From: Candidimonas nitroreducens | GTDB lineage: Bacteria; Pseudomonadota; Gammaproteobacteria; Burkholderiales; Burkholderiaceae_B | Direction of reading: 5' to 3' | DNA length: 64,000 bases | Assembly: GCF_002209565.1 (NCBI RefSeq) | Contig: NZ_NJIH01000002.1 | Coordinates: forward strand, 310,001 to 374,000 | The notes under the pieces: model-generated | Databases searched by the model: none | What the model was told of the DNA's origin: nothing | The model's input: the letters and a program-made list of their open reading frames with translations, nothing else | Program-made: the position numbers and the translations under genes | Shown here: positions 44,366 through 52,324 of the stretch, one piece after another | How the letters are laid out: each line of letters starts with the position of its first letter | Position numbering within the stretch: position 1 is the first letter of the stretch

Positions 44366-45982
44366 TCAATAGCCTTCTTCGACCTGCGCGGTGATCAGCA
44401 CCACCGTCGTCAGGCGCTGGCTGGAAGCGCGGTCACTGCCGCCCAGCAACATGGGCAGGCCCGGGTTGAGCCTGCGGGCTTCGGTTTGATCCTGCTTGCG
44501 GTCGAACCCCGACACCAGCAGCGGCTGGCCGGGCAGCAGCATCAGCTGCTGCACCGTACCGTTGCCGTCTATGGTGATCTGCTGCAGCTGCAGCGGGTTG
44601 CTCCTGTCGCCGAAAGTGACGGACTTCAGCGGCTGCGCCACGGTGTTGTCATAGGCCAGCGACAACAGAATGCGCCCGTCGTCCTGCGCGTCGGGAACCA
44701 GGGTAAGCAGCGAGCCCACCGTGACATCCTTCTGGCTGACCGACACGGAAGGCAGCGCCATGCCGGCCTCGCTGCCCAGCGCCGTGGTCTGCACCCGGTC
44801 TATGTAGGAAAACGTGGTTCTGACCGCATGCGTGACAGGACGGCGGTTCAAGGTCAGGACGGGCACGCTGCTGCGGCGCAGTACCTTGCCGGCCTGCCCC
44901 AAGGCCTTGATGATGGCTTCCGACCCCTTGAACGAGCCGGTATTCAGGCCCACCGCCAGGCTGCCGCCATCGACCAGGCCCTGGCCCGGCACGGCCAGGG
45001 CCGCCGCGGCGCTGGCGCTGGAAAAAACCAGATTCCAATCCAGGCCCGCCTGCGCCTCGTCCTGCAGCGCCAGGGTGATTTCCTCGAAGACCAGGCGCAC
45101 CCGCCGCGTCAGCGCACGGTTCTCATGATCGAGATACAAGGCAATGCGGCGCAAGACCTCGAGCGTGTCGGTTACCACTACCGAGGCGCTGGCGCCCGGC
45201 TCGGCGACCACCGTGCCGGCGCGCGACAGGAAAGGCTCCAGGCGAGCCCGCACCACCGCCAGCAGATCCTGCTTGCCGCCCGAGAGGCTGGTGCGCGAAG
45301 TGCTGGCGAAGCCTTCCGTGTCGGCACTGCCGCTCAGGCCCAGCGAGGCTTCGGCGCGCGCATCCAGGGTCAGCGCGCGCACGTTGAAGACGCGGGTTTC
45401 GGTACGGTAGAACTCGATGCGGCCCTGCGCATAGCGCCACGCGACCCCCAGCTGCGCGGCAATGCGGTCGAGTATCTGCGTCAGCGGCTGCCGCCCGCCG
45501 GCAAGCACAATACGCTGCGGAGCAGCCTGCGCCTCGCCGCCGGTGCCGCCGGCCAGCCGGGGCGCGAAGCGCTGTGCGGGCAGCAGGCATTCGGGGCTGA
45601 CATGCACGGGGATGGATGTGGCCGCGGTAATGCGCTGCGCCATGGCGGGCAGATCCTGGGCGGCTTCGGCGAACAGCAAGGTGGTATTGACATTGGCGCG
45701 CAGCGCCAACGGCAGGCTCAGTTCGCGCGCCAGCGGCCGCGGCCGGCCGGCCAGCCAGGGCCGCGCCACCTCTTGCGCACGGCGGCGTGCAGACGGGTCG
45801 CGCAGCCCGCGCGCGAATGTATCGTGGCGCGCCTGCAGCGTCGTCTGTGCCTCGGCCGACTCCTGGCCCAGGCGCCGCATTTTATCGGCCAGGGTGCAGG
45901 AGCCCAGCAGCGCACAAACCGCCGCCCAAGCCAGGCAGCGCAATACGCCGAAGCCGGTGCTCGGGCTCGGGCTCGAAGTCAT
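44366..45982 (-). CDS. pilN: Thin-pilus outer-membrane secretin lipoprotein PilN
   Basis: 538-residue secretin. The lipoprotein signal ends in LLGSC (lipobox; Cys near residue 28). N-terminal domains follow, and the C-terminal secretin domain contains VRLVFEEITLALQDEAQAGLDWNLVF, VPVLTLNRRPVTHAV and SVSQKDVTVGSLLTLVPDAQDD. It forms the outer-membrane channel for the pilus. The ATG at 45982 overlaps the pilL stop (ATGA). Confidence 0.9.
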   Translation of the reverse strand: MTSSPSPSTGFGVLRCLAWAAVCALLGSCTLADKMRRLGQESAEAQTTLQARHDTFARGLRDPSARRRAQEVARPWLAGRPRPLARELSLPLALRANVNTTLLFAEAAQDLPAMAQRITAATSIPVHVSPECLLPAQRFAPRLAGGTGGEAQAAPQRIVLAGGRQPLTQILDRIAAQLGVAWRYAQGRIEFYRTETRVFNVRALTLDARAEASLGLSGSADTEGFASTSRTSLSGGKQDLLAVVRARLEPFLSRAGTVVAEPGASASVVVTDTLEVLRRIALYLDHENRALTRRVRLVFEEITLALQDEAQAGLDWNLVFSSASAAAALAVPGQGLVDGGSLAVGLNTGSFKGSEAIIKALGQAGKVLRRSSVPVLTLNRRPVTHAVRTTFSYIDRVQTTALGSEAGMALPSVSVSQKDVTVGSLLTLVPDAQDDGRILLSLAYDNTVAQPLKSVTFGDRSNPLQLQQITIDGNGTVQQLMLLPGQPLLVSGFDRKQDQTEARRLNPGLPMLLGGSDRASSQRLTTVVLITAQVEEGY

Positions 45983-47166
45983 GACACCCTCGCCGGATCG
46001 ACGCTGCGGTCGCAGGCCTGCGCATAAGGTACGATGCGCAGCACCTTGTTGGAATAAAAGCATGGTTGCAGCGGCTTTTCGGACAGCTCGGTGGCGGCGA
46101 CCAGGTCTTGCACCGAGCGCTTAAAGCCCGAGTCGAAGCGGGCCGACCCGGTGATGGGTATGTCGGCATCCACCGCCCAGTGCTCGGCTTCGAAAGTCCA
46201 GCCCGCCGCGCGCGCCCAACGCGACAAGGCCAGCCTGAGGTTGCCGTCTCGCGGCCCGACCTCGTAGCTGGGGGCGATGGGGCTGGCCAGGGCCACCGGC
46301 GCCGGCCTCGCGGCCGGCCCGGGCAGCGGCTTGGGCAGCGGCTTGGCATGCGTACTGTCTACGATCGCTGAAGAAGCACCGGCGAGCGCCGCAAGCTTGG
46401 GCTTGGCAGAAGCCGTTGCCGCCAGAACAGGGGCTCCTGCAGTAGTGGCCATCGCGGCAGGTACCGCCACGACCGAACCAGTAGTCGCTGCTGCGGCTCC
46501 GCGTCTTACCATCGATGCGCCGGGCCGCCCGCTGTCGGCAGCCGGCGGCGCTACGGCAGGCTCAGTGCGGGAAGCGGTCGGCGCCAGTGCTGCCGCAGCC
46601 CCGCCGCGGGAACCGGCAGCCGCCGATGTTGCGGAAGACCCAGTGCCTGAACCCGTCGGCACCGGTGTCGCGGAAAACCCAGTGCCTGAACCCGTCGGCG
46701 CCGGTGTCGCGGAAAACCCAGTACCTGAACCCGCCAGCGCCAGTGTTGCGGCCGGGCCGCCCGCAGCGGCCCGCGCCGACGCTGCCGTGGAAGCGCCGCC
46801 ATCGGTGCGCTCGACCACGCTGCGCAGGGCGCCGCCGCGCAGCACCAACCTGGGCCAGACACCGTCGAGCACCACATAGGGGCCCACTCGCCGATAGTCG
46901 AGAGGCAGATCGCCCTGCCGCCCGCTGCGGAATATGGCCGGAAGCGCCTGCTGCGGCGCAAACTGCAGCCAGGTCTGGCGCCCGTCGTCGAAGACCTGCA
47001 GCGGCGCCACGGCGCGGTCGCCCGACAGGCGCCAGCGGAAGTCGTATTGCTGCTCGGCCGCCGCAAGCGTCGGCCCCGAATGACCCGGCAGCCAGCCCCA
47101 GTCGGGCATCGAGGAGCACGAACACAGCAGGCCGGCAAGACCGGCGGCAAGCAGGATTCTGGACAT
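45979..47166 (-). CDS. pilL: Thin-pilus lipoprotein PilL with TcpQ-like C-terminus
   Basis: 395-residue lipoprotein. The signal peptide ends in a lipobox (LLCSCSSM, Cys near 15). The N-terminal domain (residues about 40-115) is followed by a long low-complexity Ala/Gly/Ser/Thr/Pro linker with three 13-residue repeats (GSGTGFSATPVPT type). The C-terminal domain (SYEVGPRDGNLRLALSRWARAAGWTFEAEHWAVDADIPITGSARF) is TcpQ/PilL-like and probably docks on the secretin. It is the first gene of the pil run, with about 200 bp of promoter region upstream. Confidence 0.85.
   Translation of the reverse strand: MSRILLAAGLAGLLCSCSSMPDWGWLPGHSGPTLAAAEQQYDFRWRLSGDRAVAPLQVFDDGRQTWLQFAPQQALPAIFRSGRQGDLPLDYRRVGPYVVLDGVWPRLVLRGGALRSVVERTDGGASTAASARAAAGGPAATLALAGSGTGFSATPAPTGSGTGFSATPVPTGSGTGSSATSAAAGSRGGAAAALAPTASRTEPAVAPPAADSGRPGASMVRRGAAAATTGSVVAVPAAMATTAGAPVLAATASAKPKLAALAGASSAIVDSTHAKPLPKPLPGPAARPAPVALASPIAPSYEVGPRDGNLRLALSRWARAAGWTFEAEHWAVDADIPITGSARFDSGFKRSVQDLVAATELSEKPLQPCFYSNKVLRIVPYAQACDRSVDPARVS
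46625..46741. repeat. pilL: Three 39-bp tandem repeats within pilL
   Basis: Units at 46625-46663, 46664-46702 and 46703-46741 are about 90 percent identical and encode 13 residues each in the linker of PilL. The repeat is a multiple of three, so copy-number change would lengthen or shorten the linker without a frameshift. Confidence 0.92.
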
Positions 47167-47366
47167 GGCCGCACCCGGGAAAAGCCACGCAACATCGCGT
47201 GGCCCCATCTTGCCGAGGCCCGAACAGCGGCGCCATGCCGAAATCTACGCAAGGACGCTTTTGTCGGATGCGCGGCGGGCCGCGCCGCGATGCGCCGCAA
47301 GGCCTGCCCAGGCCCTGCACCCTTGGCGTAGGGATCCCTCGACGCAGGCTTGCCCATCGGACGAAA

Positions 47367-47400
47367 AAGCCCCGGCGGCCGATATTGGCCGCCGGGGCTT
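47367..47400 (-). terminator. Rho-independent terminator after the gentisate dioxygenase gene
   Basis: A 14-bp perfect stem, AAGCCCCGGCGGCC / GGCCGCCGGGGCTT, with a 6-nt loop; on the minus strand it is followed by a run of T (TTTTT). It is 30 bp past the stop. The stretch 47167-47366 towards pilL shows no gene and should hold the pil promoter. Confidence 0.92.
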
Positions 47401-47429
47401 ATACCGAGCCCCCTGAAGGCAAGAAAACC

Positions 47430-48566
47430 TCAAGCCTGGGCGTCCACCTGGCTGCGGTAGGTGTGCACGGCTTCGTAGATCGGCGTATCGCTGAAGCGGA
47501 ACAGATCCAGCGAGGCCTGGCCGGCGTCGCATTGCGCGCTGAACGCCTGCCACGAAGGCACGACGAACATATCGCCGCGGCGCACCGCCCACTGCTTGTC
47601 GCCCACGGTGACAGTGCCCTGGCCATCGAATACCTGGAACACCGATGAGCCGACCTCTTTCTTGGCCAGCGTCCGGGCGCCCGAGCCCACACGGTGCATT
47701 TCGCAGCGTATGGTGGAAAGCACGTCGCGTCCGTTGGTGGGGTTGGCGTAGCGCACCGCTGCGTGGCCGGGGCTGAGGGTGGCCGGGTAGCCTTCGCGTT
47801 CGAGCGCAAGCTGTTCGTTCAAGGCGCGGTCGGTATCGACCCAGCGATAAGCCAGCAAGGGGGTCGTGTGCTGCGCTTGCGTCTGGGCCAGGGGCAGCAG
47901 GCCGGGATGCGCCCACAGGCGTTCCGAGCGGGAATACTCGGGAGTACCGGTTTCCTGCGCGTCGAGCCGATCGCGCCCATGCTCGAAGAACTGCGATTCC
48001 GTATAGTACGAAAAGGGTATGTCGAGCCCATCTATCCAGGCCATGGGTTCGCTGGCCGCATTGCGGTGCGCATGCCAATTCCAGCCGCCTTGCGGCAGGA
48101 AGTCGCCGCGCGACATGCGTACCGAATCGCCGTTGACGATGGTCCACACCCCCTCGCCTTCTACGACGAAGCGGAAGGCATGCTGCGTGTGGCGGTGTTC
48201 GGGCGCGTCTTCGCCGGGCATCAGGTACTGGATCGCCGCCCACAAAGTGGGCGTGGCAAAGGGACGGCCGCCCAGGGCCGGATTGGCCAGCGCGATGGCC
48301 CGCCGCTCGCCGCCGCGGCCCACGGGCACGATGCGGCCGGCCTCTGCGGCCAGCTTCACGAGATTTTCCCAGCGCCAGAGGTGCGCGGCCGCCTTGCTGT
48401 TGGGCTGCGCGGGCATCAAATCGCCGATTTGCGTCCACAGAGGAACCAGCATTTCCTGCTCGAAGCCGCGATACAGATGTTCCAGGGCCGGGGTGGGTTC
48501 AGGCTGCCCCGGCGCCGCGACGGCGCTCAAGCGGACGGGAGTGGGTATGGCTTCCGAGATAGTCAT
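47430..48566 (-). CDS. Gentisate 1,2-dioxygenase
   Basis: 378-residue bicupin iron dioxygenase that opens the gentisate ring to maleylpyruvate. The metal-binding motif of the first cupin is PEHRHTQHAFRFVVEGEG (His124, His126), followed by GDFLPQGGWNWHAHRN; the second cupin contains GSSVFQVFDGQGTVTVGDKQW. The start was set at MTISEAIPTP. It stands alone: no maleylpyruvate isomerase or fumarylpyruvate hydrolase is next to it. It is divergent from a MarR regulator, which probably controls it. Confidence 0.93.
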   Translation of the reverse strand: MTISEAIPTPVRLSAVAAPGQPEPTPALEHLYRGFEQEMLVPLWTQIGDLMPAQPNSKAAAHLWRWENLVKLAAEAGRIVPVGRGGERRAIALANPALGGRPFATPTLWAAIQYLMPGEDAPEHRHTQHAFRFVVEGEGVWTIVNGDSVRMSRGDFLPQGGWNWHAHRNAASEPMAWIDGLDIPFSYYTESQFFEHGRDRLDAQETGTPEYSRSERLWAHPGLLPLAQTQAQHTTPLLAYRWVDTDRALNEQLALEREGYPATLSPGHAAVRYANPTNGRDVLSTIRCEMHRVGSGARTLAKKEVGSSVFQVFDGQGTVTVGDKQWAVRRGDMFVVPSWQAFSAQCDAGQASLDLFRFSDTPIYEAVHTYRSQVDAQA

Positions 48567-48640
48567 GGCAGTTTCGCAAAAAAGACAAAAGAGGCGGCAG
48601 CAAAGGATCGCGATACCACCGCAGATGAGCCGCAATATTA

Positions 48641-48682
48641 ATAAGTGTACTTATAATAAGTATAGTTTTATTATTGAGCCAA
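48641..48682 (-). promoter_or_regulatory. Promoter and operator of the gentisate dioxygenase gene
   Basis: On the minus strand TTGGCT (48682-48677) and TATTAT (48658-48653) are separated by 18 bp. The dyad ATAAGT-GT-ACTTAT (48641-48654) overlaps the -10, and a further ATAAGT half-site lies at 48656-48661. This is a typical MarR operator arrangement; the divergent MarR protein is the likely ligand. Confidence 0.6.
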
Positions 48683-48852
48683 AATACTAGGGCAAACCCC
48701 AATAGATTAGGATTGAGGCCGCAAGATCAACGTACAAGCCGCGAGACACGCGCAGCGGGACGCGGCAACCGTGGCTTGCCCGGAACGAGCGACGGCAATT
48801 CCGACGTTCAATATTAAAAGTCCGAAATCCATCAGGTCATGCAGAGGAAACG

Positions 48853-49341
48853 ATGAGCCACCTTCCCATAGATCTCGAAAATTATCCCGGGTATCACATA
48901 CGCCGGCTGCAACAGATCGCGGTGGCGGTATTTCTGGAAGAAACCGAGGAATGGGGAGTCACGCCCGTACAATACGGCGCCCTTTCGGCCGTGTCCCGCA
49001 ATCCCGACATAGGGCAACGGACGCTGGCGCGCCTGATCGGACTGGACACGTCCACAATCGGCAGCGTCGTCGACAGGCTGGAAGCCCGGGAATTGATGGC
49101 GCGCAAAAGCAGCCCGACAGACCGGCGAACCTGGCTGCTCAGCGTCACGCCCCAAGGCCGCAAGCTATTGAAAAATGCCGAGCCCTGCGTCCTGCGCGCG
49201 CAGCAACGCATGCTCGATCCTCTGCCGCAGGACAAGCGCCAGCTATTCATGGAAATGCTGGCATTCCTGACCACGGAAAATGACAAGCTGGCGCGTTCGC
49301 CCAGTGCGACGCCCACAGCGCGGCCCAGGAAAAAGGCATAG
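48853..49341 (+). CDS. MarR-family regulator
   Basis: 162-residue winged-helix regulator: VTPVQYGALSAVSRNPDIGQRTLARLIGLDTSTIGSVVDRLEARELMARKSSPTDRRTWLLSVTPQG is the MarR DNA-binding core, with the DRR wing. The C-terminal tail is basic (ARPRKKA). It is divergent from gentisate dioxygenase; aromatic acids are usual inducers of such proteins. A ribosome-binding site (GAGGAAA) precedes the ATG. Confidence 0.92.
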   Translation: MSHLPIDLENYPGYHIRRLQQIAVAVFLEETEEWGVTPVQYGALSAVSRNPDIGQRTLARLIGLDTSTIGSVVDRLEARELMARKSSPTDRRTWLLSVTPQGRKLLKNAEPCVLRAQQRMLDPLPQDKRQLFMEMLAFLTTENDKLARSPSATPTARPRKKA

Positions 49342-49344
49342 GAA

Positions 49345-49379
49345 AAAGCCGGCCGCCCAAATGGGAGTCAGCCGGCTTT
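49345..49379 (+). terminator. Stem-loop terminator after marR
   Basis: AAAGCCGGC (49345-49353) and GCCGGCTTT (49371-49379) form a 9-bp stem with an inner CCC/GGG pairing, 4 bp past the marR stop. The T-run is short but adequate. Confidence 0.75.
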
Positions 49380-49520
49380 CGATGTCATTCCAATTCCAGA
49401 TCAAGCATGCACGTTGTCAACTCGGCATGCCGTGCCAGGCGCACAGTCGACTTTCGATGCTCGATACCGCCCGGCGGCAGCGGCGTGGCCGATGCCACTG
49501 CCGCCGCGGCAGGCGAGCGC

Positions 49521-50900
49521 CTAGCGCTTGCTTGCCAGCCGGTTGGCCTCGGTGCCGGCCGAGCCCAGCGCGGTGACGGCCGGATCCTGGCCATTGAGCG
49601 CGCGCTCTAGATGAGAGCGGAACATGGCCTTGATCTGCGGATAATTGGCCACCTTGAAGCCGCGCTCGGTGCTGGTGGGCTTCTTGGCGTATTCATCCAC
49701 CAGCGACTGCCAGCTGCCCAGGTTCTTGTAATAGCTGGACGGCGTAGCCTCGTAGGCCTGGGCGGTTACCGGCAGGAAGCCGGTGTTCTGATACCAAGTG
49801 GCACCATTGTCCGGCTGGGCCAGCCAGCCCAGCAGTTCCGCGGTGGCCTTGTTCTCGGCCGCCGGATGCTTGTCGATGGCCCACAGGGCCGAGCCGGCCA
49901 CGAAGGCATCGCCCGGATGCTGGGTGGCCTCCGGGTAATACGGCAGCCCCGAAACACCGAAGTCCAGCCCGCGCGCATCGCGGAACTGGCCGATATTGCT
50001 GGAACTGGACGTCAGCACCGCGCATTCGCGATCGGCAAAGCGCTGGGTCGGATTGCCCCTGGACAGGGGTTTTACCATCAGCTCGTTGCGCGCCCAGGTG
50101 ACCATCATGGACAAGTGGCGGATATACAGCAGATCCAGCGGGAAGCGCGGCGCGCCGGCCGAGGATTCGATCTTCACCTTCTTGCCGTGGACATAATGGT
50201 AGCGGGCCTTGGTCGAGGCCTTGACGGCCAGGCCGTTGTCGTCGGTCAGGTACAGCTGGTTATTGACGGCGGCCAGGTTCTCGAGGTTGATCGAGACGGG
50301 CTGGTCGGTGATATATGGGCACTTGCGCGAGCCGTGATTGGCCAGTTGCACGAGCTGCCCCTGCAGGCCTATCCAGGTACGTTGCGGCGTGGCCGGGCTC
50401 AGCCCGGCGGTCTTGAAGGCGCCGACGTTGTAGTACATGACCGGAATATCGACCATGTACGGGAACGCGAGCAGGCGGCCGCGGCTGTCGCGCATGAACG
50501 CGTGCTCGGGCGCCAGGAACCACTTGGCGTTTTTGATGGGGTACTTGGCCAGCAGCTGGTACAGGGGCAGGATGTAGCTGCGCTGGGCCAGCTCGTCCGG
50601 AGCGTGATTGTCGTCGAGCTGCACCAGGTTGGGCGAGCTCTTGCCGTGCGCGGTGACGGCCAGCGCGGATTCCAGCGCCTCGTTGTTGTCGTAGGACTTG
50701 AGCGCCACATGCACCGCGTCCTGCTTGCGGTTGAACTGGCCGACCAGCTTCTCGAACACCTGCCGGTTGTGGGGATTGAGGCTATACCAAACTTCGATGT
50801 TGGTGGCCGCATTGGCGCCGGCGGCGCAGGACAAAGCGGCGGTGCCCAGCACAGCCGCGGCCAGGCGGGCTGCCGTGCCGGAAAACAGGTATGTCTTCAT
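49521..50900 (-). CDS. Extracellular solute-binding protein, family 1 (UgpB-like)
   Basis: 459-residue periplasmic binding protein. A signal peptide (residues 1-32, LSCAAGANAA) is followed by IEVWYSLNPHNRQVFEKLVGQFNRKQ; PYMVDIPVMYYNV and GVSGLPYYPEATQHPGDAFVAGSALWAI resemble the glycerol-3-phosphate/sugar receptors of the UgpB type. No permease or ATPase genes are nearby. It starts 8 bp after the dadA stop, so it is cotranscribed with the D-amino acid dehydrogenase gene; the ligand may be related to that reaction, but this is inference. Confidence 0.85.
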   Translation of the reverse strand: MKTYLFSGTAARLAAAVLGTAALSCAAGANAATNIEVWYSLNPHNRQVFEKLVGQFNRKQDAVHVALKSYDNNEALESALAVTAHGKSSPNLVQLDDNHAPDELAQRSYILPLYQLLAKYPIKNAKWFLAPEHAFMRDSRGRLLAFPYMVDIPVMYYNVGAFKTAGLSPATPQRTWIGLQGQLVQLANHGSRKCPYITDQPVSINLENLAAVNNQLYLTDDNGLAVKASTKARYHYVHGKKVKIESSAGAPRFPLDLLYIRHLSMMVTWARNELMVKPLSRGNPTQRFADRECAVLTSSSSNIGQFRDARGLDFGVSGLPYYPEATQHPGDAFVAGSALWAIDKHPAAENKATAELLGWLAQPDNGATWYQNTGFLPVTAQAYEATPSSYYKNLGSWQSLVDEYAKKPTSTERGFKVANYPQIKAMFRSHLERALNGQDPAVTALGSAGTEANRLASKR

Positions 50901-50908
50901 AGAGTTGT

Positions 50909-52162
50909 TCAACCCAGGAAAGGAAACTCGGGCTCGGGACGCCTGCCCGATATCAGGTCGGCCAGGGCACGCCCCGAGCCCACGCCCATGGTCCATCCGA
51001 GCGTGCCGTGCCCGGTGTTCAGATAGAGGTTGGAAATGCGTGTTCTGCCTACGAGCGGGACGTTGGAAGGGGTGGTCGGACGCAGGCCCGACCAGAACCG
51101 AACATTATCAAAATCGAGTGCGCTTGGAAACAGGCGGCGAGCCAGTGTAACCATATTATCGCAACGGATTGTATTCAGGGCGCGCCCATAGCCAGAGAGT
51201 TCGGCCGTGCCGGCCATGCGTATTTGGTTACCGATGCGGGAATAGACCATTTTATGCTCGCTGTCGGTCAGGCTGACCGTGGGCGCCGCGCCGTGATCCA
51301 GGATGTCGAAAGTGGCGGAATAGCCCTTGGCCGGATACACACTGCAGGCCACGCCCAGGGGCGCGACCAGCTGCGGGGTGTAACTGCCCAGCGCCGCCAC
51401 GAACGCGTCGGCCTCCAGGCTGCGGTAGAGGCCTTGCGGGTCGATCAGCTCCACCGCGCGGATCCGCCCTTTTTCGGCCAGCAGGCGGGTGGCCCGGGTC
51501 GAGAACAGGAACTCCACGCCCTGTTGCATGGCGCGGCGCGCCAGTTCGGTCGTGAACAGATAGACGTCGCCCGTCTCGTCCTCGGAGGTGTAGTCGCCGC
51601 CGACGATATGTTCGCGCGACCCGGCCAGGGCGGGTTCGATGCGCAGTATTTCGTCGGCGCTGACGATGCGGCGGTCGACCCCGAAATCGCGCATCAGGTC
51701 GGCGGCCTGCTGCGAGGCCTCGAACAGCCGCGGATCGCGGTAGAAGTTCAGGATGCCGCATTCCAGGTGCTTGTAGTCGATGTCCAGGTCGGCGCGCATG
51801 GCCTGCAGGGTACGGCGGCTGTATTCGGACAGCCGCACCATGGCCCGTATGTTCGGCGCCAGGCGCGCCGGCAGGCACTCGCGCAGGAAGGCCAGCCCCC
51901 AGCGCCATTGGCGCCAGTCGAGCTGCGGCCGGAACACCAGCGGCGCGTCTTTCTGGAACAGCCACTTCAGCACTTTGAGCGGCGCGTGCGGATTGGCCCA
52001 GGGCTCGGCGAAGGACACCGCGATCTGGCAGCCGTTGGCGCGGCTGGTTTCCTGTGCCGGCCCGGCCTGGCGGTCGACCACCACCACTTCATGGCCCGCC
52101 TGGCGCAGCCACCAGGCCGTGGCCGTACCGATAATGCCGCTGCCCAATACCGCTACTTTCAT
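50909..52162 (-). CDS. dadA: D-amino acid dehydrogenase small subunit DadA
   Basis: 417-residue FAD-dependent membrane-associated enzyme that oxidises D-amino acids, chiefly D-alanine, to 2-oxo acids and ammonia. The dinucleotide motif GSGIIG (residues 7-12) lies in MKVAVLGSGIIGTATAWWL; the C-terminal FAD motif is FWSGLRPTTPSNVPLVGRT with GTLGWTMGVGSGRALADL. No alanine racemase (dadX) is adjacent. The start at ATG 52162 has a G-rich ribosome-binding region. A stem-loop lies directly upstream. Confidence 0.93.
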   Translation of the reverse strand: MKVAVLGSGIIGTATAWWLRQAGHEVVVVDRQAGPAQETSRANGCQIAVSFAEPWANPHAPLKVLKWLFQKDAPLVFRPQLDWRQWRWGLAFLRECLPARLAPNIRAMVRLSEYSRRTLQAMRADLDIDYKHLECGILNFYRDPRLFEASQQAADLMRDFGVDRRIVSADEILRIEPALAGSREHIVGGDYTSEDETGDVYLFTTELARRAMQQGVEFLFSTRATRLLAEKGRIRAVELIDPQGLYRSLEADAFVAALGSYTPQLVAPLGVACSVYPAKGYSATFDILDHGAAPTVSLTDSEHKMVYSRIGNQIRMAGTAELSGYGRALNTIRCDNMVTLARRLFPSALDFDNVRFWSGLRPTTPSNVPLVGRTRISNLYLNTGHGTLGWTMGVGSGRALADLISGRRPEPEFPFLG

Positions 52163-52173
52163 ACGTGCCCCCA

Positions 52174-52192
52174 GCGCCCGCCGATCGGGCGC
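52174..52192 (-). promoter_or_regulatory. Stem-loop just upstream of dadA
   Basis: GCGCCCG (52174-52180) and CGGGCGC (52186-52192) form a perfect 7-bp stem with a 5-nt loop, ending 12 bases before the dadA start codon. It may affect ribosome access. No T-tract follows. Confidence 0.4.
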
Positions 52193-52324
52193 GCGCGTCG
52201 GTGTGAGTAACGAAGCCCCTGCGCCAAGCAAGCGCCGCAACCGCCCACCCGGCGCAACACGGCGGCCAGCCGGCTGCGGCCTCGCGGCGGCGCAGGGCGC
52301 CACGCAGTTTTCATCGCGGCAAGC

